Below, one piece after another: positions 35,095-43,460 of a stretch of 64,000 nucleotides of DNA (its first letter is position 1; every line of letters begins with the position of its first letter). Location of the stretch: positions 1,488,001 to 1,552,000 of the forward strand of contig NZ_CP076456.1 in the NCBI RefSeq assembly GCF_018866305.1. The letters are read 5' to 3'. The position numbers and the translations under genes were made by a program. A model generated the notes under the pieces. That model ran no database searches. It was not told where the DNA came from and saw nothing but the letters and a program-made list of their open reading frames with translations. Origin of the DNA: Arthrobacter sunyaminii. Its GTDB lineage: Bacteria > Actinomycetota > Actinomycetes > Actinomycetales > Micrococcaceae.

Positions 35095-35865
35095 ATGTCA
35101 GCATCACAGCCCATCAGGCGGACCCTTGGCACGGGGAACGAGCGCCTGCGCGGCCGTGTGCTCAATATCGGGGAGGTGCTGGGTGAACTCAGCACCGATT
35201 TCCCCGGAATCAGTGCGTCCAAGATCCGTTTCCTGGAGGAAAAGGGTTTGGTGACGCCGCAGCGGACGGCAGCCGGTTACCGGAAATACACCACGGCCGA
35301 CGTCGAGCGGCTGCGGTTCGTTTTGGCGCTGCAGCGCGACCAGTATCTGCCGCTGAAGGTCATCAAGGACTACCTGGACGCCATTGACCGGGGAGAGCGC
35401 CCCGAATCGCTGCCCGGCGGCATGTCATTGACTCCGCGTGCGGTGTCCGAGCAGCTGGCGGGGGAGCTCTCTGCCCGTACGCTCGCCCGCGGGCTGACCT
35501 TCAATGAGCTCGTAAGGGAATCCGGTGCATCGGCTGATTTGGTGAAAAGCCTCGCCAATTACGGCCTCATTGCAGCCCCCGACAACAGTTCAGAGAACGG
35601 TCTCTATGACGAACATGCGTTGAAGGTTGCACGTGCCTGCGCGAAGCTGCAGTCCCACGGGATTGAGCCCAGGCACCTGCGTCCGTTCCGGGCCGCGGCC
35701 GACCGTGAGCTGGGGTTGGTTGAAAGCGTGGTGGCACCGCTGGCTTCCCGGCGCGATGTTGCGTCCAAAGCCCGGGCCGCGGAGACAGCCCGGGAAATCA
35801 GTGATCTCTGCCTCAACCTGCACAGTGCCCTGGTGAACGGGCACATCGCACGAATGGAAAGCTGA
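35095..35865 (+). CDS. ftsR: MerR-family cell division regulator FtsR
   Basis: A 256-residue MerR-like regulator corresponding to Rv1828/FtsR, which in corynebacteria activates ftsZ. The winged helix is visible as LNIGEVLGELSTDFPGISAS, KIRFLEEKGLVTP and TAAGYRKYTTADVERLRFVLALQR (about residues 22-85); a helical C-terminal domain follows (from about 120). It lies between garA and the bifunctional nuclease, in an operon. Confidence 0.88.
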   Translation: MSASQPIRRTLGTGNERLRGRVLNIGEVLGELSTDFPGISASKIRFLEEKGLVTPQRTAAGYRKYTTADVERLRFVLALQRDQYLPLKVIKDYLDAIDRGERPESLPGGMSLTPRAVSEQLAGELSARTLARGLTFNELVRESGASADLVKSLANYGLIAAPDNSSENGLYDEHALKVARACAKLQSHGIEPRHLRPFRAAADRELGLVESVVAPLASRRDVASKARAAETAREISDLCLNLHSALVNGHIARMES

Positions 35866-35870
35866 AGAGC

Positions 35871-36371
35871 ATGCGCGAAGTCGAAGTTGTGGGCGTGCGG
35901 ATCGAACTCCCGTCCAACCAGCCCCTCGTGCTGCTCAAGGAGATCAACGGTGAGCGCCACCTACCGATCTGGATCGGGGCCCCGGAGGCCAGCGCCATAG
36001 CCTTCGTTCAGCAGGGAATCGTTCCTCCGCGACCCATGACCCATGACCTTTTGGCCTCGGTGGTGGGTGCGCTGGGCCGCACTGTCAGTGAGGTCCGGCT
36101 CGTCTCCGTCGAGGACACGGTCTTTTACGCCGAGCTTGTTTTCGATAACGGCGTCACTGTGAGTTCCCGGGCATCCGACGCGATTGCAGTGGCCCTGCGG
36201 GCCCCCTGTCCCATCTTCTGCGCTGACGCAGTCCTTGACGAAGCCGGGGTGCGGATCGCTGAGGCAACAGACGAGGATCCCGCAGAGGAGGAACAGGAGA
36301 ACGCCGAGCAGGAACTGCTTCAATTCCGTGAGTTCCTGGCGGACGTTGAACCCGAAGACTTCGAGCGCTGA
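35871..36371 (+). CDS. Bifunctional nuclease family protein (DUF151)
   Basis: A 166-residue member of the DUF151/BFN family (Rv1829). The conserved stretch LKEINGERHLPIWIGAPEASAIAF lies at about residues 22-45, followed by RPMTHDLLA and the SSRASDAIAVALR motif. Plant relatives cut RNA and DNA, but the bacterial role is not settled. It starts 5 bases after ftsR. The acidic C-terminal tail (many Glu) is typical of actinobacterial members. Confidence 0.88.
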   Translation: MREVEVVGVRIELPSNQPLVLLKEINGERHLPIWIGAPEASAIAFVQQGIVPPRPMTHDLLASVVGALGRTVSEVRLVSVEDTVFYAELVFDNGVTVSSRASDAIAVALRAPCPIFCADAVLDEAGVRIAEATDEDPAEEEQENAEQELLQFREFLADVEPEDFER

Positions 36372-36404
36372 GCCGACACGCCTTGAGAAAAAGAGCGGGC
36401 ATCT

Positions 36405-36433
36405 TTGACCTTGGACGTGGTCAGATCTAACGT
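36405..36433 (+). promoter_or_regulatory. Candidate promoter with internal dyad ahead of merR
   Basis: TTGACC (36405-36410), 17 bases, then TAACGT (36428-36433). Within it lies the inverted repeat TGACC-N8-GGTCA (36406-36423), the layout expected of a MerR-type operator between -35 and -10. The transcript would have a 200-base leader to the merR start at 36638. Confidence 0.5.
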
Positions 36434-36637
36434 CGAAGCATAGAGTTCCCAATGCACGGATCTCCGCTCTTCTCACTCCCGGGTTTGGCCCATGAATTAG
36501 CCCATGGTTTATTCACATGATCTATTCGTGGTTTCTTCCCTTGAGCGGCTCAGCGGGGCACACTGAAGATGGTCGTTCCCGTCGTCTCCGCGTCCCGTGC
36601 GGACCCCCCCACCGGGAACCGCTACAAGGAGGCACAA

Positions 36638-37225
36638 GTGAGTCCGAAAGGCAATGCCGGCGAGCACATCCACGCCGCTGCGCCGGGCAAGGTTCCCGGA
36701 GCCCAGGGCTTGCTGTTCACCGAGGATTTGCCCGTTCTCGACGAGGACGCCGGCTACCGCGGTCCGACAGCCTGCAAGGCGGCCGGGATCACCTACCGCC
36801 AGCTCGACTACTGGGCGCGTACAGGCCTCGTGGAACCCGCTGTGCGGGGTGCTGCGGGCTCAGGTACGCAGCGGCTCTACGGATTCCGCGACATTCTGGT
36901 CCTCAAAGTTGTCAAACGACTCCTGGACACGGGCGTTTCCCTCCAGCAGATTCGAACTGCCGTTGAACACCTGCGTGAGCGCGGTGTCGAAGACCTGGCC
37001 CAGATCACGCTGATGAGTGACGGCGCCAGTGTCTACGAGTGCACCTCGGCAGACGAAGTTATCGACCTGGTGCAGGGCGGACAGGGCGTTTTTGGAATCG
37101 CCGTTGGACGCGTCTGGCGCGAAGTCGAGGGAAGCCTGGCCCAGCTGCCCAGCGAGCACGTGAGCGAGCACGAGTTTCCCGGGGATGAACTGAGCCAGCG
37201 CCGGACTGCCCGCAAGATCAGCTAA
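36638..37225 (+). CDS. MerR-family regulator (Rv1830 type)
   Basis: A 195-residue regulator. The DNA-binding part is GPTACKAAGITYRQLDYWARTGLVEP (about 43-68) followed by RLYGFRDILVLKVVKRLLDTG; the second half is a conserved dimerisation/effector segment. GTG 36638 follows AAGGAGG at ideal spacing; the frame is open to 36569 but without a ribosome site. It completes the garA-ftsR-bfn-merR cluster and probably has its own promoter. Confidence 0.88.
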   Translation: MSPKGNAGEHIHAAAPGKVPGAQGLLFTEDLPVLDEDAGYRGPTACKAAGITYRQLDYWARTGLVEPAVRGAAGSGTQRLYGFRDILVLKVVKRLLDTGVSLQQIRTAVEHLRERGVEDLAQITLMSDGASVYECTSADEVIDLVQGGQGVFGIAVGRVWREVEGSLAQLPSEHVSEHEFPGDELSQRRTARKIS

Positions 37226-37301
37226 ACAGGCCGGATTCCGCAGGACGGGCACGTTTCAGACGGTGCCTGTTGCTGCTTATTTCTTACTGACTTATTCCTT
37301 A

Positions 37302-37343
37302 CAACTAACGCCGCCGGCCCTAAGGGGCTGGCGGCGTTAGTTG
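37302..37343. terminator. Bidirectional terminator between merR and orphan parA
   Basis: A 19-bp stem (37302-37320 with 37325-37343, one G-T pair) and TAAG loop lies between the two convergent genes. Confidence 0.88.
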
Positions 37344-37384
37344 ATTAACTCCAACAGGCAGGCGGGTAGTCACCCGGCGGGTGC

Positions 37385-38224
37385 TTAGCCCGCCCGGCGG
37401 ATAACGCGGTTGCGGACGCTGCCGGTTTCCACGATGTTCTTCAGCAACGCATCAAAGGTGCCTGCGGCCTGCTTGGCCGATTCCCCGGGCCAGTGGTGCA
37501 CGGAATGCGCAGCCCCCTGGATCTGCTGCCAGTTGGCCTGCTCCGCAATAGTGGGGCTCAGCAACAGATCGCCGAACATCTGCTTCATCTCGGCGAGCCG
37601 GAAGGTGTGCTCGTTGGAACCGGACCGCACCCGGTTGGCAATGATCGCCGCAGGGGCAAGGTTGGGGGCGAATTCCCTGCGGAACAGTTCCAGTGCCCGC
37701 ATTGTCCGTTCTGTTCCTGCTACGGAAAAGAGTCCGGGTTCCGCCACCAGCAGGACACGGTTGCTGGCCGTCCATGCCATGCGCGTCAGGCCGTTCAGTG
37801 ACGGCGGGCAGTCGATGAGGACCAGTCCGTAGCCGCTGACACGGGACAGGAGGGTGGAGAGGCGTTTGAGGTCCCTGCGGCCCAAATCCGGGCGGTCATA
37901 GATGCCGGAAAACGCGGACCCCATGGCGACGTCAAGGACAGGGCGGTGTTTGGGATCGGAGTTCTTGGCACGCCGGTCAGTAGCCACCCAGCCGCTGGGA
38001 ACAACGTTGTCCCCCAGTTGGGCGCGCCGGGAGTTCTTGAGCATTTCGCCGATGCCGGGTTTGTCTGCCGCTGTGACGCCCAGGCCGGTGGTCGCATCCG
38101 CGTGCGGATCCAGGTCCACTACGAGGGTGGGTATTCCTGCTGCCAGTGCAGCCGACGCCAGCCCAAGCGTCACGGAAGTCTTGCCCACGCCGCCCTTCAG
38201 ACTGCTGATGCTCACTACTTGCAC
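37385..38224 (-). CDS. Orphan ParA/MinD-family ATPase
   Basis: A 279-residue deviant-Walker ATPase: SSLKGGVGKTSVTLGLAS (about residues 6-23), DLDPHADAT and Walker B VLIDCPPSLNGLT. The signature lysine pair of ParA/MinD proteins is intact. No parB or min gene is adjacent, so the cargo is unknown. Start is GTG 38224 (MQVVSIS); a TTG at 38236 is open further upstream. No strong ribosome site is seen for either. It is divergent from pyc. Confidence 0.82.
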   Translation of the reverse strand: MQVVSISSLKGGVGKTSVTLGLASAALAAGIPTLVVDLDPHADATTGLGVTAADKPGIGEMLKNSRRAQLGDNVVPSGWVATDRRAKNSDPKHRPVLDVAMGSAFSGIYDRPDLGRRDLKRLSTLLSRVSGYGLVLIDCPPSLNGLTRMAWTASNRVLLVAEPGLFSVAGTERTMRALELFRREFAPNLAPAAIIANRVRSGSNEHTFRLAEMKQMFGDLLLSPTIAEQANWQQIQGAAHSVHHWPGESAKQAAGTFDALLKNIVETGSVRNRVIRRAG

Positions 38225-38471
38225 TTGTTGAACCAAAACCTAACGTGTCTAGGGATCACGAGCGGGGCCCTTGTGAGGCTGCTGTCTCATTCTATGTGAC
38301 GCCCGGAGGTAACTCCTGCAGCGCTGGTTTTGCAGGGTGGCGGAGAATAGGCAGAATACTTACGGTGATCCGGAACACTTTCCTGGCTGCTGCCGGAAGT
38401 GCCGGGTCTAGAATCACGGAAGAGTGCAGCGCTTTCGAGCTGCCGTCAACCCGCAACGATGCAGGAGCGCA

Positions 38472-41400
38472 ATGTTCTCGAAGATATTGGTAGCCAACCG
38501 CGGTGAAATCGCGATCCGAGCCTTCAGGGCCGCTTATGAACTGGGCGCCAAGACGGTAGCTGTGTTTCCGCAGGAGGACCGCAACTCGATTCACCGGCAG
38601 AAGGCTGACGAGGCGTACCTGATTGGCGAGGAGGGGCACCCCGTCCGTGCGTACCTGGACGTGGATGAGATCATCCGCGTTGCCAAGGAATCCGGGTGTG
38701 ACGCCATTTACCCGGGTTACGGCTTCCTCTCCGAGAACCCGCAGCTGGCCCGGGCGGCCAAGGAAGCAGGCATCACCTTCGTGGGCCCTGCCGCGGACAT
38801 CCTTGAATTGGCCGGACACAAGGTCCATGCCCTTAATGCCGCGCGGGAAGCCGGCATCCCGGTCCTGCGCTCCACGCAGCCCAGCTCGGACCCGGAAAAG
38901 CTTCTCGCTGAAGCCGAGGACATCGGGTTCCCCATTTTCGTGAAGGCTGTTGCCGGCGGCGGAGGCCGCGGGATGCGCCGCGTGGACACCGCCAAGGACC
39001 TGCCTGAGGCGCTGAACGCAGCCATGCGTGAAGCTGACACCGCCTTCGGTGATTCCACCGTTTTCCTGGAACAGGCAGTGCTGCGCCCCCGTCACATCGA
39101 GGTCCAGATCCTGGCCGACGGCGAGGGCAACGTTATCCATCTCTTCGAGCGGGACTGCTCCCTTCAGCGCCGCCACCAGAAGGTCATTGAAATCGCTCCG
39201 GCGCCCAACCTGGACGAGAACATCAGGCAGGCCCTGTACCGGGACGCCGTGAAGTTCGCCAAGGCGCTGAAGTATGAAAACGCCGGCACGGTTGAGTTCC
39301 TTGTTGACACGGTGGGAGAACGCGCCGGACAGCACGTCTTCATCGAAATGAATCCCCGCATCCAGGTGGAGCACACGGTTACCGAGGAAATCACCGACGT
39401 CGACCTGGTGCAGTCGCAGCTGCGGATCGCGGCCGGCGAGACACTGGAGGACCTTGGCCTGCGCCAGGATGAACTGCGGGTGCGCGGCGCTGCTCTGCAG
39501 TGCCGTATCACCACGGAGGACCCGGCTAACGGGTTCCGCCCCGACGTGGGAAAGATCAGCGGCTACCGGTCCGCCGGCGGCGCAGGGGTGCGCCTTGACG
39601 GCGGCACTGTCTATGCCGGCGCCGACATCAGCCCGCACTTCGATTCCATGCTGGTCAAGCTCACCTGCCGCGGCCGCAACTACCCGGCCGCCGTCAACCG
39701 TGCCCGGCGGGCTCTGGCCGAGTTCCGCATCCGCGGCGTCTCTTCCAACATTTCGTTCCTGCAGGCCGTCCTCGATGACCCGGACTTCATTGCCGGCGAC
39801 GTCGCAACCTCCTTCATCGAGGAACGTCCTGAACTGCTCAGCGCCCGCGGCTCCGCAGACCGCGGCTCACGTCTGCTGAACTGGCTGGCCGACACCACGG
39901 TGAATAAGCCGCACGGAGAGCTCCCCGTCCACAGCGACCCCGCGGACAAGCTGCCGGCCAACCTGCCGGAAGTCCGGCCCGGCTCGCGCCAGCGGCTGGA
40001 GGAGCTTGGCCCGGAGGGTTTCGCGGCAGAGCTGCGCGCCCAGCAGGCGCTGGCCGTCACGGACACCACCTTCCGGGACGCGCACCAGTCGCTGCTCGCC
40101 ACCCGGGTCCGCACGCGTGACCTGCTGCTGGCTGCGCCCGCAGTGTCCGCGCTGACGCCCCAACTGCTGTCGGTGGAGGCCTGGGGCGGTGCCACCTACG
40201 ACGTCGCCCTCCGCTTCCTGGGCGAGGATCCCTGGGAACGGTTGGCGTCCCTGCGCAAGGCTCTGCCGAACATCTGCATCCAGATGCTCCTGCGCGGCCG
40301 GAACACGGTGGGATACACCCCGTATCCGACCGAAGTGGCTGAAGCCTTTGTCCAGGAAGCGGCCGCTGCCGGCGTCGACATCTTCCGCATCTTTGACGCC
40401 CTTAACGACGTAGAACAGATGGAACCGGCCATCCGCGCCGTCCGGGCCACCGGCACGGCAGTTGCTGAAGTGGCCCTGTGCTACACGGCGGACATGCTGG
40501 ATCCCAACGAGAAGCTGTACACGCTGGACTACTACCTGGACCTGGCCCAGCAGATGGTCGACGCCGGAGCCCACATCCTGGCTATCAAGGACATGGCGGG
40601 ACTGCTGCGGCCCGCCGCCGCAGCCAAGCTGGTGGCCGCCCTGCGTGAACGTTTCGATCTGCCCGTGCACCTGCACACCCACGACACCGCCGGCGGACAG
40701 CTCGCCACCCTGCTGGCTGCGGCCAATGCGGGTGTGGACGCGGTTGACGTGGCCACTGCATCCCTGGCCGGCACCACCAGCCAGCCCTCCGCCTCCGCCC
40801 TGGTGGCAGCGATGGCTCATACCGACCGCGACACCGGCCTGGACCTGGACGCTGTCAGTGCCATGGAGCCGTACTGGGAAGCGGTGCGCCGGGTTTACGC
40901 TCCGTTCGAATCCGGTCTGGCCGGACCCACCGGCCGGGTCTACCAGCACGAAATCCCCGGCGGACAGCTCTCCAACCTGCGCCAGCAGGCCATCGCCCTT
41001 GGGCTGGGCGAGCGGTTCGAGGCCATCGAAGACATGTACACCGCGGCGGACCGCATCCTGGGCCGGCTGGTCAAGGTCACCCCGTCTTCCAAGGTTGTCG
41101 GCGATCTGGCCCTGCAGCTGGTCGGCAGCAATGTGTCGCCTGAAGACTTCGAAGAGAACCCGCAGAACTTCGACATCCCGGACTCAGTCATCGGATTCCT
41201 CAGCGGCGAGCTGGGCAACCCGCCCGGGGGATGGCCGGAACCCTTCCGGACCAAGGCCCTCCAGGGGCGCAACATCAAGGTGCGCGACGCCGAACTCACC
41301 GAGGTGGACCGCGCCGGCCTCGCAGGGGATTCGGCCACCCGGCGGGAAACGCTGAACCGGCTGCTGTTCCCCGGCCCGGCCAAGGAATTCGCCACCGTGC

Positions 41401-41876
41401 GCGAGACCTACGGCGACGTTTCCGTGCTGGACACCCGCGACTACCTGTACGGACTGCAGCAGGGTGTCGAACACGTGGTTGAACTCGAAAAGGGTGTGCG
41501 CCTGATCGCCACCCTGGAAGCGGTCTCCGACCCGGACGAAAAGGGCATGCGGTCCGTGATGACCACGCTCAACGGACAGATGCGGCCGGTGCTGGTCCGC
41601 GACCGCAGCGTGAAATCCGACGTCAAGGTTGCCGAGCAGGCGGACCCGGGCAATCCCGGTCACGTCGCGGCTCCGTTTGCCGGGGCCGTCACCGTCACCG
41701 TAAAGGCGGGGGACGAAGTGGCGGCAGGTGAAACCGTGGCGACCATCGAAGCCATGAAAATGGAAGCATCCATCACGGCGCCGGTTGCCGGAACGGTTGC
41801 CCGGCTGGCGATCTCGGCTGTCGAACAGGTGCAGGGTGGAGATCTCCTGGTGGTGATTGAGCCCAGCGACGGCTAA
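38472..41876 (+). CDS. pyc: Pyruvate carboxylase
   Basis: Carboxylates pyruvate to oxaloacetate. The 1134-residue single-chain enzyme has the biotin carboxylase domain (1-450; ILVANRGEIAIRAFRA, ATP-grasp GGGGRGMR, EMNPRIQVEHTVTE), the carboxyltransferase domain (about 520-810; DTTFRDAHQSLLATR, HLHTHDTAGG) and the biotinyl domain with the biotin lysine Lys1096 in EAMKMEAS. ATG 38472 has AGGAG upstream. Oxaloacetate made here would also feed PrpC for methylcitrate synthesis. Confidence 0.97.
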   Translation: MFSKILVANRGEIAIRAFRAAYELGAKTVAVFPQEDRNSIHRQKADEAYLIGEEGHPVRAYLDVDEIIRVAKESGCDAIYPGYGFLSENPQLARAAKEAGITFVGPAADILELAGHKVHALNAAREAGIPVLRSTQPSSDPEKLLAEAEDIGFPIFVKAVAGGGGRGMRRVDTAKDLPEALNAAMREADTAFGDSTVFLEQAVLRPRHIEVQILADGEGNVIHLFERDCSLQRRHQKVIEIAPAPNLDENIRQALYRDAVKFAKALKYENAGTVEFLVDTVGERAGQHVFIEMNPRIQVEHTVTEEITDVDLVQSQLRIAAGETLEDLGLRQDELRVRGAALQCRITTEDPANGFRPDVGKISGYRSAGGAGVRLDGGTVYAGADISPHFDSMLVKLTCRGRNYPAAVNRARRALAEFRIRGVSSNISFLQAVLDDPDFIAGDVATSFIEERPELLSARGSADRGSRLLNWLADTTVNKPHGELPVHSDPADKLPANLPEVRPGSRQRLEELGPEGFAAELRAQQALAVTDTTFRDAHQSLLATRVRTRDLLLAAPAVSALTPQLLSVEAWGGATYDVALRFLGEDPWERLASLRKALPNICIQMLLRGRNTVGYTPYPTEVAEAFVQEAAAAGVDIFRIFDALNDVEQMEPAIRAVRATGTAVAEVALCYTADMLDPNEKLYTLDYYLDLAQQMVDAGAHILAIKDMAGLLRPAAAAKLVAALRERFDLPVHLHTHDTAGGQLATLLAAANAGVDAVDVATASLAGTTSQPSASALVAAMAHTDRDTGLDLDAVSAMEPYWEAVRRVYAPFESGLAGPTGRVYQHEIPGGQLSNLRQQAIALGLGERFEAIEDMYTAADRILGRLVKVTPSSKVVGDLALQLVGSNVSPEDFEENPQNFDIPDSVIGFLSGELGNPPGGWPEPFRTKALQGRNIKVRDAELTEVDRAGLAGDSATRRETLNRLLFPGPAKEFATVRETYGDVSVLDTRDYLYGLQQGVEHVVELEKGVRLIATLEAVSDPDEKGMRSVMTTLNGQMRPVLVRDRSVKSDVKVAEQADPGNPGHVAAPFAGAVTVTVKAGDEVAAGETVATIEAMKMEASITAPVAGTVARLAISAVEQVQGGDLLVVIEPSDG

Positions 41877-41899
41877 CCCGCGGCCAGTAGCTCCTGTGA

Positions 41900-41939
41900 A
41901 AGGCCCCGTGATTCCGCTGACGGATCACGGGGCCTTTTT
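41900..41939 (+). terminator. Terminator of pyc
   Basis: AAGGCCCCGTGATTCCG pairs with CGGATCACGGGGCCTT (one bulged base) followed by TTTTT. Confidence 0.92.
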
Positions 41940-41945
41940 GCGCCC

Positions 41946-41951
41946 TAGACT
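41946..41951 (+). promoter_or_regulatory. -10 element of a leaderless mtr transcript
   Basis: TAGACT lies six bases before the GTG start at 41958, so transcription would begin at or next to the start codon. There is no Shine-Dalgarno sequence. Confidence 0.55.
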
Positions 41952-41957
41952 GGACCC

Positions 41958-43370
41958 GTGACTCACTTTGATTTGGCCATTATTGGTTCAGGCTCCGGCA
42001 ACTCCCTGATCACGCCAGACTGGGACGGCAGGAAAGTGGCGGTGATCGACGGCGGCACCTTTGGCGGGACCTGCCTGAACGTGGGGTGCATTCCCACCAA
42101 GATGTACGTCTATCCCGCGCAGCTGGCAGCAACCGGGACCGACGCCGCCCGTCTGGGGGTGGACCTGACCCTGGACAAGGTGCACTGGCGGGATATCCGC
42201 GACCGCATCTTTACCCGCATTGACGCGATTTCCGCCGGCGGGCGCAGCTACCGGGCAGATGAACTGGAAAACGTCACTCTCTACGACAGCTACGTCCGCT
42301 TCACCAGCGAGCATGCTTTGGAGACTGATGACGGCCGGCGCATCACAGCCGACCAGATTGTCGTGGCGGCCGGATCGCGGCCGGTGCTGCCGGACATTCC
42401 CGGCATCAGCCTGCCCCAGGTGCATACTTCCGACACAGTCATGCGCATCCCCGAACTTCCTGAGCGGATCCTGATCATCGGCGGCGGTTACATTGCCGCC
42501 GAGTTTGGCTTCGTGTTTTCCGCGTTCGGCTCCACAGTCACCATGGCCGCCCGGTCCGGCCCCCTTTTGCGCGCAATGGATGCCACCGTATCCGAGCGTT
42601 TCACCGAGGCAGCCTCCAAACAGTGGGATGTGCGGCTGAACACTGAGGTTAGGTCTCTGGTGGAGAATCCCGACGGATCCGTGCAGGCTTCCCTGGGAGG
42701 GCCCGAGGGGGAAAGCACGCTCGACATCGACCTGGTCCTGGTGGCAACGGGACGCGTGCCCAACACCGACCGTCTCGGCGTTGAAGCGGCCGGTTTTGAC
42801 CTGCGCCCCGATGGACGGTTGGTGGTGGACGAGTTCCAGCGTGTGCTCAAGGACGGCAAACCGGTTGAAGGAGTGTGGGGGCTCGGCGATGTCAGCAGCG
42901 ACTTCCAGCTCAAGCACGTTGCCAACCATGAGGCGCGCACGGTGGCGCACAACCTGGTGCACCCCGGCGATCTGCTGGCCAGCGACCACCGCTTTGTTCC
43001 CTCGGCTGTCTTCAGCAGTCCGCAGATCGCCTCCGTGGGAATGACGGAGGAGGAAGCGTGCCGGGACACGGAGGCCCGGGGAGTGGAACTGGCACTGGCC
43101 GTCCAGGAGTACGGGTCCACCGCCTACGGCTGGGCCATGGAAGACAGCACTGGCTTCGTGAAGCTGCTGGCCGAAAAAGAGAGTGGAAAGCTCCTTGGCG
43201 CCCACATTGTGGGCCATGAAGCGTCCATGCTGATCCAGCCGCTGATCCAGGCCATGTCCTTCGGGCTGGATGCTTCGTCCATGGCGTCCGGCCAGTACTG
43301 GATCCATCCCGCCCTGACCGAAGTCGTGGAGAATGCCCTGCTCTCCCTCAAGACGGGCAAAAACGACTAA
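41958..43370 (+). CDS. mtr: Mycothione reductase
   Basis: A 470-residue flavoprotein disulfide reductase that regenerates mycothiol from mycothione with NADPH. FAD motif IIGSGSGNSL (residues 9-18), redox-active pair Cys39/Cys44 in GTCLNVGCIPTKM, second nucleotide-binding site IIGGGYIAAEFG, and the interface His-Glu region WIHPALTEVVENAL near the C-terminus. GTG start with a leaderless-type promoter. Mycothiol chemistry confirms an actinobacterial origin. Confidence 0.94.
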   Translation: MTHFDLAIIGSGSGNSLITPDWDGRKVAVIDGGTFGGTCLNVGCIPTKMYVYPAQLAATGTDAARLGVDLTLDKVHWRDIRDRIFTRIDAISAGGRSYRADELENVTLYDSYVRFTSEHALETDDGRRITADQIVVAAGSRPVLPDIPGISLPQVHTSDTVMRIPELPERILIIGGGYIAAEFGFVFSAFGSTVTMAARSGPLLRAMDATVSERFTEAASKQWDVRLNTEVRSLVENPDGSVQASLGGPEGESTLDIDLVLVATGRVPNTDRLGVEAAGFDLRPDGRLVVDEFQRVLKDGKPVEGVWGLGDVSSDFQLKHVANHEARTVAHNLVHPGDLLASDHRFVPSAVFSSPQIASVGMTEEEACRDTEARGVELALAVQEYGSTAYGWAMEDSTGFVKLLAEKESGKLLGAHIVGHEASMLIQPLIQAMSFGLDASSMASGQYWIHPALTEVVENALLSLKTGKND

Positions 43371-43405
43371 GGGCCGCGAGCGGCGCAAGAACTTCACCGC
43401 AACAC

Positions 43406-43445
43406 GCAGGAGGCCGGCCGGGGTATCCCCGGACCGGCCTCCTGC
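43406..43445. terminator. Bidirectional terminator between mtr and acyl-CoA ligase
   Basis: GCAGGAGGCCGG...CCGGCCTCCTGC with inner CCGGGG/CCCCGG, one bulged A, loop TAT. The two genes converge here. Confidence 0.88.
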
Positions 43446-43460
43446 ATCTGTATCGCTCAG

